Shown one piece after another: positions 1 to 9,233 of a stretch of 64,000 bases of DNA (the stretch's first letter is position 1; each line of letters opens with the position of its first letter). This stretch comes from Mesorhizobium sp. WSM4306 (GTDB lineage Bacteria > Pseudomonadota > Alphaproteobacteria > Rhizobiales > Rhizobiaceae). The notes beneath the pieces are model-generated. The model saw nothing but the letters and a program-made list of their open reading frames with translations, was not told the DNA's origin and made no database searches. The stretch spans positions 248,001 to 312,000 of the forward strand of contig NZ_VFTC01000002.1 in NCBI RefSeq assembly GCF_007003975.1. The letters run 5' to 3'. Both the position numbers and the translations under genes were made by a program.

Positions 1-1645
1 CGCCGAACGGCATGGCCAAGGCAGCGAGTACGGCACAGGGCATGACCACCAGCGATACGATCGGCATCACCGTGAGATTGGCAAGCAGGCTGAGCGGCGA
101 TACGCGCTGGAAATGCCAGATGGCGAACAGCAAAGTGGCGCTGCCGGCGATGATCGAGGTCATCGCCAGCCCGCCCATACCCAGCAGGAATTTTCGTGAC
201 AGGAAGCCGAAGAAGGAGCGCTTTGCCGGCGGCGTTCTCACCCTGTCGGCGCGGTAGTCGGCCCAGCCGGCATAAGCACCGACAAGAGCGGCGGTTGCCG
301 CAAACGACATCTGAAAACTTGGACCGACGATTTCATGCGGCGACACCAGAATGACGGCAATCGCCGAGATTGACAGATTGCGCATGGTGAGTGCGGCGCG
401 GTCGAACAGGACCGCGACAAGCATGACCGCCAGCATGATGAAGCTGCGCTCGGCGGCAACCACGATGCCTGAAATGACGAGATAGGCGGCGATGGAGATG
501 AGCGCGGCGGCCGCCGCATATTTCTTCACCGACCGGCGCGAGGAGAAATCGGGAAACAGCGCGAAGGCGCCGCGCAGCAACGCCATGATGGTGCCGGCGA
601 CCAGAGCCATGTGCAGGCCGGAGATGGAGATGATGTGATAGATGCCGGTGCGCCGCATCGCCTCGTTGATCTCGTCGGGAATGCCGGCACGCACGCCGAC
701 CATTAGCGCTGCCGCGATCTCGCCCTCAGGACCGCCGATCTGGCTGCGTATATGGTCGGCAATGTCTTCGCGCGCATTCTCGATGGCGGAGGAGAGCCGC
801 GCGCTCAGCGGCGGCAGGCCTTGCGAGGCAATGGTCTTCGGATCGCCAAGAAAGAAGCCGCTGCCGCCGATACCGGTGAAATAGCTGTCGAAGGAGAAAT
901 CGTAGCTCTCCGGCCGCACCGGACCGGTCGGCGGCAACAGCCTGGCATAGCCGGTGATCAGCGAACCGGCGGTCATATCGGCAGGAATCCTGCGTGCCGA
1001 GAGCCTGATCCGCTCCGGCGCGTAACTCAGCTTGGGGTAAGCGGTCGAAATTACGTCGAGCGTCAGCCTGACGCGGCCGTTTTCCATTTCCTCGAGGCTT
1101 ACGACGCGGCCGGTCAGCCTTGTCTGAATTTCGGAGCCGAGCATCTGCGTTCCGGCGCGCCAAGTCTCGACCTTGGCGGCGACCACGCCAAGGGCGCACA
1201 ACATCGCAGCCATGCAGAGCAGATGCGTCCGCGGCCAGGAGCGTGCGGCGAGAGCACAAGAAGCGGCCAGCACGACAATGGCGATTGGCTGCGCAAAACC
1301 CGGCTCGCTGGCGAGCGAGAAATAGATGATGACGCCGGCCGCCAGGAAAACCGGCACCAGCAGAAAGGCAATGCCACGATCGAGTTCGGTGCCTGCGGCC
1401 ACCGCAACGCCGCGGCGGATTGCCGGCAATGACGCACGGCGCAACAGTTTGCGCAGACGAACGGCAGATCCAGGCACGGCGACCGGAGCGGCGCTATCCG
1501 CAGGCGAAGGCGGGACGCCCGGGTGGGTCTCGGGCAGCGCGACCGGCATCGGATCGGCATAGGGAACATCGGCAAACAACGACCGTTCGCTGACGCTTGC
1601 CCCAGCGCCCTCGCCTTCCCTCGCGCCCCGGCCACGTCCAGCCAT
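1..1645 (-). CDS. comEC: ComEC/Rec2-type DNA uptake channel protein (partial, C-terminus beyond left edge)
   Basis: Inner-membrane channel for single-stranded DNA in natural transformation. 548 codons are visible; the frame is still open at base 2, so the C-terminal part is missing. The ATG at 1643-1645 is chosen because the next upstream ATG (1682-1684) is followed at once by an in-frame TAG. A proline-rich N-terminus is followed by two or three hydrophobic segments, a soluble region typical of the DUF4131 domain, then the Competence domain with the signature [18 protein letters not shown] and many membrane segments. It diverges from gltX with about 100 bp between the starts. dprA lies near 50 kb; family membership does not by itself prove competence in rhizobia. 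Confidence 0.9.
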   Translation of the reverse strand, partial: MAGRGRGAREGEGAGASVSERSLFADVPYADPMPVALPETHPGVPPSPADSAAPVAVPGSAVRLRKLLRRASLPAIRRGVAVAAGTELDRGIAFLLVPVFLAAGVIIYFSLASEPGFAQPIAIVVLAASCALAARSWPRTHLLCMAAMLCALGVVAAKVETWRAGTQMLGSEIQTRLTGRVVSLEEMENGRVRLTLDVISTAYPKLSYAPERIRLSARRIPADMTAGSLITGYARLLPPTGPVRPESYDFSFDSYFTGIGGSGFFLGDPKTIASQGLPPLSARLSSAIENAREDIADHIRSQIGGPEGEIAAALMVGVRAGIPDEINEAMRRTGIYHIISISGLHMALVAGTIMALLRGAFALFPDFSSRRSVKKYAAAAALISIAAYLVISGIVVAAERSFIMLAVMLVAVLFDRAALTMRNLSISAIAVILVSPHEIVGPSFQMSFAATAALVGAYAGWADYRADRVRTPPAKRSFFGFLSRKFLLGMGGLAMTSIIAGSATLLFAIWHFQRVSPLSLLANLTVMPIVSLVVMPCAVLAALAMPFG

Positions 1646-1748
1646 CGGGTCTGCCCCTTGCGCCCCAGACCCCCTATGCTACATGAACGCGCAACGCGCG
1701 AAAGTCCGCGCTGCCACGCCCCGCTTTCCAAGGTTTCTCGAGAGTTTC

Positions 1749-3173
1749 ATGTCCGACAAGGTCGTCACCCGTTTTGCCCCCTCGCCCACCGGCTATCTGC
1801 ACATCGGTGGTGCGCGCACGGCGCTGTTCAACTGGCTGTATGCCAGGCACACCGGCGGCACGATGCTGCTGCGCATCGAGGACACCGACCGCGAGCGTTC
1901 CACGGAAGCGGCAACCCAGGCCATTCTTGATGGGCTGGCCTGGCTCGGCCTGTCCTGGGACGGCGACGCCGTCTCGCAGTTCGAGCGTGCGCCGCGCCAC
2001 CGCGAGGTGGCCGAGGAGTTGGTGCGCCTGGGCAAGGCCTATTACGCCTACGAAACACCGGCCGAGCTCGAGGCGATGCGCGAGGCAGCGCGCGCCAAGA
2101 GCCTGCCGCCGCGCTATAATGGTGCGTGGCGTGACCGCGACCCCTCCGAGGCGCCCGCCGGCGTCAAGGGCGCCATCCGCATCAAGGCGCCGACCGAGGG
2201 CGAGACCGTGGTGGATGACCGCGTGCAGGGCGAGGTGCGCTTCCCCAACAAGGATCTCGACGATTTCATCATCCTGCGTTCGGATGGTGTCCCGACCTAC
2301 ATGCATGCCGTCGTCGTCGACGACCACGACATGGGCGTCACCCACATCATTCGTGGCGACGACCATCTGACCAATGCCGCACGCCAGACCGTGATCTACA
2401 ACGCCATGGGCTGGGAGGTGCCGTCCATGTCGCACATCCCGCTGATCCACGGCGCCGACGGCGCCAAGCTGTCGAAGCGGCATGGCGCGCTCGGCGTCGA
2501 GGCCTACCGCGCCATGGGTTATCTGCCCGAGGCGCTGCTCAACTATCTCGCCCGCCTCGGCTGGAGCCATGGCGACGACGAGGTGATGTCGATCAAGGAC
2601 ATGATCTCATGGTTCGACATTGGCGACGTCAACAAGGGTGCGGCGCGCTTCGACTTCGCCAAGCTCGACGCGCTGAACGGCGTGCATATGCGCAAAATGG
2701 AAGATCAGGCACTTCTCGACATCTTCGTCGCCACTCTTCCCTATCTCGAAGGCGGCCCGGCGCTGGCCGCCCGCCTCGACGACACCAGGAAGGCGCAGCT
2801 GCTGGCCGCCCTGCCCGGCCTGAAGGAGCGCGCCAAGACACTGGTCGAGCTGGCCGACGGCGCCGGCTTCCTGTTCGTCGAGCGGCCGCTGCCGATCGAC
2901 GAGAAAGCAGCCGCACTGCTCAATGCCGACGCGCGGGCGATCCTGCGTGGCGCACACGCGGCGCTGCAGGCGGTTTCGGGCGAATGGACGGCCGCTGCTG
3001 CGGAAGCCGCGGTGCGCGAGTTCGCGACGGGTGGCGGCCACAAGCTCGGCGCCGTGGCCCAACCGCTGAGGGCGGCCCTTACCGGCCGCAGCACCTCGCC
3101 CGGCGTGTTCGACGTGCTTGCCGTGCTCGGACGCGAGGAAAGCCTGGCGCGGATTGGCGATCAAATCGATTAG
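1749..3173 (+). CDS. gltX: Glutamyl-tRNA synthetase
   Basis: Cytosolic class I aminoacyl-tRNA synthetase that charges tRNA-Glu. The 474-residue protein has the HIGH-equivalent HIGG at residues 18-21 within [16 protein letters not shown], and the KMSKS-equivalent KLSKR starting at residue 240; the C-terminal anticodon-binding half is intact. The frame is open upstream to 1683, but ATG 1749 is where the conserved [15 protein letters not shown] start lies. Alphaproteobacteria often make Gln-tRNA through misacylated Glu-tRNA and the GatCAB amidotransferase; gatC and gatA are at 39-41.6 kb, so both steps are present here. gltA follows after about 180 bp. Confidence 0.97.
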   Translation: MSDKVVTRFAPSPTGYLHIGGARTALFNWLYARHTGGTMLLRIEDTDRERSTEAATQAILDGLAWLGLSWDGDAVSQFERAPRHREVAEELVRLGKAYYAYETPAELEAMREAARAKSLPPRYNGAWRDRDPSEAPAGVKGAIRIKAPTEGETVVDDRVQGEVRFPNKDLDDFIILRSDGVPTYMHAVVVDDHDMGVTHIIRGDDHLTNAARQTVIYNAMGWEVPSMSHIPLIHGADGAKLSKRHGALGVEAYRAMGYLPEALLNYLARLGWSHGDDEVMSIKDMISWFDIGDVNKGAARFDFAKLDALNGVHMRKMEDQALLDIFVATLPYLEGGPALAARLDDTRKAQLLAALPGLKERAKTLVELADGAGFLFVERPLPIDEKAAALLNADARAILRGAHAALQAVSGEWTAAAAEAAVREFATGGGHKLGAVAQPLRAALTGRSTSPGVFDVLAVLGREESLARIGDQID

Positions 3174-3354
3174 GAGCGAACTGGCCCAAGAAGATTGGCA
3201 TTGAAAGGCGCGTTTCGCAGTGCAACATTAGGCCTTGGCCCAATCTGGCACGCACCTCCCAAAATGCGGTGGCGAGTTCGCGCATTCCGGTGATTTCGAC
3301 GTGTCGTTAGCAGGAATTGCCTTGCCGGCATGAGGAACATGAAGGAGTTTGAGA

Positions 3355-4686
3355 ATGAGCGAAGCTGCGACAAAACTGGAAACCGGCAGCAAGACGACGC
3401 ACCCGTCGACTGCCACGCTCGAACTGGCCGGCAAGACGCACGAATTCAAGGTGCGAAGCGGCTCGGTCGGGCCTGACGTCATCGACATCGGTGCGCTCTA
3501 CAACACCACCGGGGCCTTTACCTACGACCCCGGCTTCACCTCGACGGCGAGCTGCGAGTCGGCGATCACCTTCATCGACGGCGATGCCGGCATCCTGCTG
3601 CACCGCGGCTATCCGATCGACCAGCTGGCTGAGCATGGCGACTTCCTCGAAGTATGCTACCTGCTGCTCTACGGTGAACTGCCGACCAAGGCGCAGAAGG
3701 ACGATTTCGACTACCGGGTGACGCGCCACACCATGGTGCATGAGCAGATGTCGCGCTTCTTCACCGGCTTCCGCCGCGATGCGCATCCGATGGCTGTGAT
3801 GTGCGGCGTGGTCGGCGCGTTGTCGGCCTTCTATCACGACTCCACCGACATTTCGGACCCGTATCAGCGCATGGTCGCCTCGATGCGGCTGATCGCCAAG
3901 ATGCCGACGATCGCGGCCATGGCCTATAAATACCATATCGGCCAGCCCTTCATTTACCCGAAGAACGAGCTGAACTTCGCCGCCAACTTCCTGCATATGT
4001 GCTTTGCCGTGCCGTGCGAGGAATACAAGATCAATCCGGTGCTGGCGCGCGCCATGGAGCGTATCTTCATCCTGCATGCCGACCACGAGCAGAACGCCTC
4101 GACCTCGACGGTGCGGCTCGCCGGCTCGTCGGGCGCCAACCCCTTCGCCTGCATTGCTGCAGGCATAGCCTGCCTGTGGGGCCCGGCGCATGGCGGCGCC
4201 AACGAGGCGGCGCTCAACATGCTGGGTGAGATCGGCCATGTCGACCACATCCCGGAATTCATCGCCCGCGCCAAGGACAAGAACGATCCGTTCCGGCTGA
4301 TGGGCTTTGGCCATCGCGTCTACAAGAACTACGATCCTCGTGCGAAAATCATGCAGAAGACCGCGCATGAGGTGCTGGGCGAACTTGGCATCAAGGATGA
4401 TCCGCTGCTCGACATCGCCATGGAGCTGGAAAAGATCGCGCTGACCGATTCCTACTTCATCGAGAAGAAGCTCTATCCGAACGTCGACTTCTATTCCGGC
4501 ATCACGCTGAAGGCGCTGGGCTTCCCCACCACCATGTTCACCGTGCTGTTCGCGGTCGCCCGCACCGTCGGCTGGATCGCGCAGTGGAAGGAAATGATCG
4601 AGGATCCGCACCAGAAGATCGGCCGCCCGCGCCAGCTGTATACCGGTGCGCCGGAACGCGACTACGTGCCGATCGCGAAGCGGTAA
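3355..4686 (+). CDS. gltA: Citrate synthase (type II)
   Basis: Condenses acetyl-CoA and oxaloacetate in the TCA cycle. The 443-residue protein has the active-site histidine regions [13 protein letters not shown] and [14 protein letters not shown] and the catalytic aspartate region NVDFYSGI, and matches the usual length of the NADH-sensitive hexameric type. ATG 3355 is preferred over an in-frame TTG at 3349 because AAGGAG at 3342-3347 sits seven bases before it. The 180-bp gap upstream presumably carries its own promoter, although I saw no clear -35/-10 pair. It ends at a terminator shared with convergent lpxB. Confidence 0.97.
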   Translation: MSEAATKLETGSKTTHPSTATLELAGKTHEFKVRSGSVGPDVIDIGALYNTTGAFTYDPGFTSTASCESAITFIDGDAGILLHRGYPIDQLAEHGDFLEVCYLLLYGELPTKAQKDDFDYRVTRHTMVHEQMSRFFTGFRRDAHPMAVMCGVVGALSAFYHDSTDISDPYQRMVASMRLIAKMPTIAAMAYKYHIGQPFIYPKNELNFAANFLHMCFAVPCEEYKINPVLARAMERIFILHADHEQNASTSTVRLAGSSGANPFACIAAGIACLWGPAHGGANEAALNMLGEIGHVDHIPEFIARAKDKNDPFRLMGFGHRVYKNYDPRAKIMQKTAHEVLGELGIKDDPLLDIAMELEKIALTDSYFIEKKLYPNVDFYSGITLKALGFPTTMFTVLFAVARTVGWIAQWKEMIEDPHQKIGRPRQLYTGAPERDYVPIAKR

Positions 4687-4719
4687 TCGAAGCCGCACGC
4701 GGCTTCGCCATGACACTGC

Positions 4720-4745
4720 AAAAAGCGCCCGCAAGGGCGCTTTTT
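4720..4745. terminator. Bidirectional intrinsic terminator between gltA and lpxB
   Basis: Arms AAAAGCGCCC (4721-4730) and GGGCGCTTTT (4735-4744) pair perfectly around a GCAA tetraloop, with A and T tracts on either side. It serves gltA on the plus strand and lpxB on the minus strand, and the lpxB stop codon lies in its edge. Confidence 0.9.
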
Positions 4746-5922
4746 AGTTGGAGTGACGAAGCTTGATGTGGCGAAGAACGACATCCGCCGCGATATCGCC
4801 GGAGGGCTTGTCCGTAGCCATGCGCCTGGCAACCTCGGCAAAGCCGTCCTTTTGCCAGGTGCGATAGGCTGTGTCTGAAAACAGTCCCTCAAGCTGCCGC
4901 GCCAGATAGCGCGGACGCACGTACTGGTTGTAGTGCTCCGGCACGATCGCCTGGTCGGCGATCAGATTGGGCAAGGCGGCGCTCCACACCGTGACCAGCC
5001 CCTGAACCATGCGCATCACCGGATCGAGCCGGTAGCATGAGATCATCGGCACACCAGACAGCGCCAGTTCGAGCGATACCGTTCCCGAAGCAATCAGCGC
5101 CGCATCGGCCTTGCTGAAGGCCTGCCATTTGCGCTCGGCATCGAGGGTGATCTCAGGCTTTTCATCCCAGCGTGCGACCGATGTTTTGACCAGGTCGGCG
5201 ACATGCGGCACCGTGGGCAACAGCAGGCGCAGGCGGTGTCCGCGCGCGCGCAGCGCCGAGACCGTCTGGCCGAACGGATCGATAAGCCGGCTTACCTCGC
5301 CGCGCCGCGACCCGGGCAGCACAAGGAGTGTCTTGACGCGGTCCCCTGAGAGATCGCGTGGCTGGCCTTGCGCCCTTGCCGCGCTGAGCATACCCGGATC
5401 ATGCGTGAGGCGGTGTCCGACATAGGTGCCGGGCGGACCGCCGAGGCGGCTCAACTCCTTCACCTCGAAAGGCAGGATGCACAAGATGTGGTCGACATAG
5501 GGCTTCATCGCCACCGCCCTGCCCGGCCGCCACGCCCAGACACTCGGGCAGACATAGTGGACGATCGGGATGGAAGGATCGGCGGCGCGGACCTTTTTGG
5601 CCACGCGCAAAGAAAAGTCAGGGCTGTCGATGGTGATCAGACAGTCGGGTTTCTCAGCAGCGACCGCATTAGCCGTCTGGCCGATGCGCCGCATCAGGCG
5701 CGGCAGGTCGCGCAGGATGGCGCTGAGCCCCATCAGCGCGATCTCGGCCCCATCGAACAGCGGCACCAGCCCGAGCGCCTGCAGATGCCGCCCGCCAATG
5801 CCGACCAACCTGATATCGCGCCCGGTCATGCGCTTCAGCGACTGCACGATGTCGGCGCCCAATAAGTCACCGGACTCTTCGCCGGCGACGATGGCGATCT
5901 TCAGCGGCTTCTCAGCTGCCAT
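4744..5922 (-). CDS. lpxB: Lipid-A-disaccharide synthase
   Basis: Membrane-associated glycosyltransferase (GT19) that joins UDP-2,3-diacylglucosamine and lipid X to form the lipid A disaccharide. 392 residues from the ATG at 5920-5922, which opens MAAEKPLKIAIVAGEESGD; the longer frame (to 5970) has no support. Family motifs GEESGDLLGA near the start, HYVCPSVWAWRPGRA mid-protein and LVLPGSRRGEVSRL are present. It overlaps lpxI by 11 bp and is the last gene of the envelope run, ending in the terminator shared with gltA. Confidence 0.96.
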   Translation of the reverse strand: MAAEKPLKIAIVAGEESGDLLGADIVQSLKRMTGRDIRLVGIGGRHLQALGLVPLFDGAEIALMGLSAILRDLPRLMRRIGQTANAVAAEKPDCLITIDSPDFSLRVAKKVRAADPSIPIVHYVCPSVWAWRPGRAVAMKPYVDHILCILPFEVKELSRLGGPPGTYVGHRLTHDPGMLSAARAQGQPRDLSGDRVKTLLVLPGSRRGEVSRLIDPFGQTVSALRARGHRLRLLLPTVPHVADLVKTSVARWDEKPEITLDAERKWQAFSKADAALIASGTVSLELALSGVPMISCYRLDPVMRMVQGLVTVWSAALPNLIADQAIVPEHYNQYVRPRYLARQLEGLFSDTAYRTWQKDGFAEVARRMATDKPSGDIAADVVLRHIKLRHSN

Positions 5923-6820
5923 GGCCAGGCTCCACGGCCGGCAGGCCATACACGAACAGGCCAAGTGCATTGGCGCGCGCGAGAACGACGGGACCTTCGA
6001 GGATCAGCGAACGGCCGGCCTCGACGGCAATGCCGGCAAGCCCGGCGGCGTGTGCTGCCTCGACCGTCTGCGGGCCAATGGACGGCAGATCGGCGCGCAG
6101 TTCCTGGCCGGGTTTGGCGCATTTGACCAGAACGCCGCGCGTCTTGCCGGCGAGCCTGCCATGGCTGCGCAGCTGCTGCGTCCGCTCGAGCAGTCCGTGA
6201 GTACCCTCGACGCCTTCCAGGGCAATGGCGCGGCCACCGATGGCGATGGCCGCCTGACCAATGTCGAGCGCGCCGATGGCCTTTGCCGCCGCATGCGCCG
6301 CTTCGACATCGCGCCAGTCAGACTTTCGCGGCACTGCCTTGGTCAGCGGCCCTTCGGCCGCGACAAGCCGGGGCACGACCTCATGCGCGCCGACAACTTT
6401 GACGCCGCGCGCCTCCAGGCCGCGGGTCAATATCTTCAACAGGCCGTCATCGCCGCGCGCAAGCGCCATGGCGACCGAGGGTATCAGCGCCAGCAGCCCA
6501 AGGCTCGGGCGCATGTCGACGAGCCGCGGCCTGCGCCTGATCTCACCGGCAAGCACAAGGTGGGTGATCCGTCGTCGCCTCAGCAACGCAACCAGCGAGC
6601 CAATGTCTTCCAGGGCGAGGCTTTCATGCTCATAGATGGTGAGCTCGGACTGACGGTCGGCCTGGCCTTCGACCAGGATGATGACCGGCGGATGTCCGGC
6701 CTCTGCCAGGCCGGCGGCAACTTCGACCGGCAGGCTGCCGCCGCCGGCAATGATGCCGACCCTGGCGTCCGGCGCGAGATCGAGGCCCGTTGACCTGGCC
6801 TCAGTCTTCGTCATCGGCAT
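5912..6820 (-). CDS. lpxI: UDP-2,3-diacylglucosamine pyrophosphatase LpxI (DUF1009)
   Basis: Hydrolyses UDP-2,3-diacylglucosamine to lipid X and UMP, the step done by LpxH in enterobacteria; alphaproteobacteria commonly use LpxI. The 302-residue protein has the N-terminal glycine-rich GIIAGGGSLPVEVA and the C-terminal domain with VLVKCAKPGQELRADLPSIG, typical of the family. The start at 6820 has AAGGTGG just upstream and lies inside the end of lpxA, so translation is probably coupled. Its place between lpxA and lpxB supports the call. Confidence 0.95.
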   Translation of the reverse strand: MPMTKTEARSTGLDLAPDARVGIIAGGGSLPVEVAAGLAEAGHPPVIILVEGQADRQSELTIYEHESLALEDIGSLVALLRRRRITHLVLAGEIRRRPRLVDMRPSLGLLALIPSVAMALARGDDGLLKILTRGLEARGVKVVGAHEVVPRLVAAEGPLTKAVPRKSDWRDVEAAHAAAKAIGALDIGQAAIAIGGRAIALEGVEGTHGLLERTQQLRSHGRLAGKTRGVLVKCAKPGQELRADLPSIGPQTVEAAHAAGLAGIAVEAGRSLILEGPVVLARANALGLFVYGLPAVEPGHGS

Positions 6821-7634
6821 CGTCGCCACCTTTAAGCGACGGGACGGCATAGTGCCGCTTGCCGCGACTGGTGATGAAATCGATGATTTTCATTGCGGTC
6901 GGCGACGAGGCGAACTCGGCCTTGGCGAATTCGATGTTTTCACCGACGGTGCGGGAGCGGTCGAACATCGTCTTGTAAGTCTTGCGCAGCACCTGGATTT
7001 CGGCGCGCGAGAGGCCTGAGCGCTTCAGGCCGATGATGTTGAGGCCGCGCAGGCTGGCGCGGTTGCCGACGGCAATGGCGTAGGGGATGACATCGCCGAC
7101 AATCGCCGAGCAGCCGCCGAGAAAGGCGTTGTCGCCGATACGGACAAACTGATGAACGGCCGTGAGGCCGCCGATATAGACATTGTTGCCGACCTCGCAA
7201 TGGCCGCCCAGCGTGGCCCCATTGGCGAAGGTAGCGTTGTTGCCGACGACGCAGTCATGAGCAATGTGGGCATAGGCAAGGAAATTGCCGTTGTCGCCGA
7301 CGGTCGTCTCGCCACGGCTGGAATCGGTGCCGAGATGCATGGTCACGCCTTCGCGGATCGTGCAGTTCTGGCCGATAACCAATGTGGTGCGGCCACCCTT
7401 GTGCTTGGTGTTTTGTGGCGGCCCGCCCAGTGTCGCCATCGGATAAACCTTGGTGCCTGCGCCGATGGTGGTCGCACCCAGCACAGAGACATGGCTGACC
7501 AGTTCGACCCGGTCACCGATCACGGCGTCAGCGCCGACAAAGCAGAAAGGTCCGATAGAGGCGCCTTCGCCGATTTGGGCACCGGCCTCGATAACGGCCG
7601 AGGGATGGATTGAAGTCTGTATTTTCATAAGCAT
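6801..7634 (-). CDS. lpxA: UDP-N-acetylglucosamine acyltransferase
   Basis: First step of lipid A synthesis: 3-O-acylation of UDP-GlcNAc from acyl-ACP. 277 residues; the N-terminal two thirds is a left-handed parallel beta helix of hexapeptide repeats, with the catalytic histidine region NFLAYAHIAHDCVVGNN, followed by a helical C-terminus. Two in-frame ATGs (7634, 7628) are both possible, neither with a strong ribosome site. It starts ten bases after the fabZ stop and overlaps lpxI by 20 bp. Confidence 0.96.
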   Translation of the reverse strand: MLMKIQTSIHPSAVIEAGAQIGEGASIGPFCFVGADAVIGDRVELVSHVSVLGATTIGAGTKVYPMATLGGPPQNTKHKGGRTTLVIGQNCTIREGVTMHLGTDSSRGETTVGDNGNFLAYAHIAHDCVVGNNATFANGATLGGHCEVGNNVYIGGLTAVHQFVRIGDNAFLGGCSAIVGDVIPYAIAVGNRASLRGLNIIGLKRSGLSRAEIQVLRKTYKTMFDRSRTVGENIEFAKAEFASSPTAMKIIDFITSRGKRHYAVPSLKGGDDADDED

Positions 7635-7643
7635 GTCGAACCG

Positions 7644-8096
7644 TCAGCCGGTAACCATCATTGCCGAGATCTCGGCTTCGGCGGCCTTTGCGCCTTCCAC
7701 CATGGCCTCGCAGGCGAATTTGAGCAGGTTGCCGCGCATTTTGATTTTCTTGACGTGGATCTTCAGCTGGTCGCCCGGAACGACCGGTTTGCGGAATTTC
7801 GCGTTGTCGATGGTCAGGAAATAGACCAGTGACGGCTTTTCCGTGTTGAGGCTGCGAATGCAGATCGCGCCGGCCGTCTGTGCCATGGCCTCGACGATCA
7901 GCACGCCCGGCATTACCGGCTGGTCCGGGAAATGGCCCTGGAAATGCGGCTCATTGATGGTCACGTTCTTGATGCCGATAGCCGAATCATTGCCATCGAT
8001 CTCGACGATTCGATCGATCATCAGGAAGGGATAGCGATGCGGCAAAAGCTTCATCAACCCCAATATATCGACCGCTTCGAGCGTCGCCGGCACCAT
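7644..8096 (-). CDS. fabZ: 3-hydroxyacyl-ACP dehydratase FabZ
   Basis: Dehydrates 3-hydroxyacyl-ACP in type II fatty acid synthesis and competes with LpxA/LpxD for the same pool. 150 residues with the hot-dog core and active-site region [25 protein letters not shown] lies seven bases before the ATG, within the end of lpxD. Location between lpxD and lpxA is the standard proteobacterial order. Confidence 0.97.
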   Translation of the reverse strand: MVPATLEAVDILGLMKLLPHRYPFLMIDRIVEIDGNDSAIGIKNVTINEPHFQGHFPDQPVMPGVLIVEAMAQTAGAICIRSLNTEKPSLVYFLTIDNAKFRKPVVPGDQLKIHVKKIKMRGNLLKFACEAMVEGAKAAEAEISAMMVTG

Positions 8097-8097
8097 C

Positions 8098-9156
8098 TCA
8101 GCTACTTCCCCCCTCGCCCTGCTTGCGCGTCCTGGCGAGCTTGCGCAGCATGGCGATCTCGCGCATGGCTTCCGCCATCGGCTGCGCCGGATAGCCTCCC
8201 CAGATCTCGCCCGCCGGCACGTTGCTCATGAACCCGCTTCTCGCCGCAAGCTTGGCCCCCGATCCTATGGTCAAATGATCGGCAAGACCAACGCCGCCGC
8301 CCATGGTGACACCATCGCCGACGACGACGGAGCCGGAGATACCCGAAAGCCCGGCTATAATGCAATTGCGACCGATGCGAACGTTATGGGCGATCTGCAC
8401 CAGATTGTCGATCTTGGTGCCCTGGCCGATGATTGTATCCGACATTGCGCCGCGATCGACTGTCGTGTTCGAGCCGATTTCAACATCGTCCTGGATGATG
8501 ACGCGGCCGATCTGCGGCACACGCTCAGGCCCTTTGGCACCGCCGACGAAGCCAAACCCGTCCTGGCCGATGCGGGCGCCACCGTGGATGATGACGCGGT
8601 TGCCGATCAGGGCATACTGGACGCTCACGCCTGGACCAATATAGCCATCGCGGCCGATCTGGCAGGAGGGGCCAATAACGGCGTGGGGCGCAACGACCGT
8701 TCCGCTGCCGATGGAAGCGCGTGGGCCGATGACCGCTCCGGCTTCGATGATCGCGCCGGCCTCGATATGCGCCGAGGCATCGACATGAGCCTGCGGCGAG
8801 ACCCCGGTTTCGCTGGTCATCGGTCCCGGAGTTGCCGCCGTCGGGAACAGCAGCCGGCCGATCATGGCGAAAGCCTGTTGCGGTCGAGGATGGACCAGAA
8901 CCGCAATGCCGGCCGGCGCCTTGGCGGCGAATTCGGTGGGACAAAGGACTGCCGCCGCCTTCAGCGACTGCATCAGCGCGAAATTGCGCTTGCCGTCGAC
9001 GAAAACGAGCGCACCCTCGGCACCTTCACTGGCTGGCGCCAAGGCGTCGATCGATATGTGGGCAAGGTCGGAATCGACAAGCGCCGCGCCGGTCAGATTC
9101 GCGACTTCGCCGGCCGTATACCGGCGTGATGGCGCGAAGAACACCGGATCGGTCAT
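8098..9156 (-). CDS. lpxD: UDP-3-O-acylglucosamine N-acyltransferase
   Basis: Adds the second, N-linked 3-hydroxyacyl chain in lipid A synthesis. 352 residues: an N-terminal uridine-binding domain (about residues 1-100), then a hexapeptide-repeat beta helix with the catalytic region [19 protein letters not shown], and a short helical tail. The gap to bamA is 77 bp, too short to show an independent promoter, so it is probably cotranscribed with bamA. Confidence 0.97.
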   Translation of the reverse strand: MTDPVFFAPSRRYTAGEVANLTGAALVDSDLAHISIDALAPASEGAEGALVFVDGKRNFALMQSLKAAAVLCPTEFAAKAPAGIAVLVHPRPQQAFAMIGRLLFPTAATPGPMTSETGVSPQAHVDASAHIEAGAIIEAGAVIGPRASIGSGTVVAPHAVIGPSCQIGRDGYIGPGVSVQYALIGNRVIIHGGARIGQDGFGFVGGAKGPERVPQIGRVIIQDDVEIGSNTTVDRGAMSDTIIGQGTKIDNLVQIAHNVRIGRNCIIAGLSGISGSVVVGDGVTMGGGVGLADHLTIGSGAKLAARSGFMSNVPAGEIWGGYPAQPMAEAMREIAMLRKLARTRKQGEGGSS

Positions 9157-9233
9157 TCCAGAAGCAATATCCAGCTAGGTCGGATCAATTCTCTTCCGGA
9201 CCCCAACGGCCCGGAAGCATCGTTACCCGCGCA

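Noticed and set aside
1674..2570. 298-codon minus frame opposite gltX
   Set aside because: Complement of gltX; His/Arg/Gly-rich with no domain.
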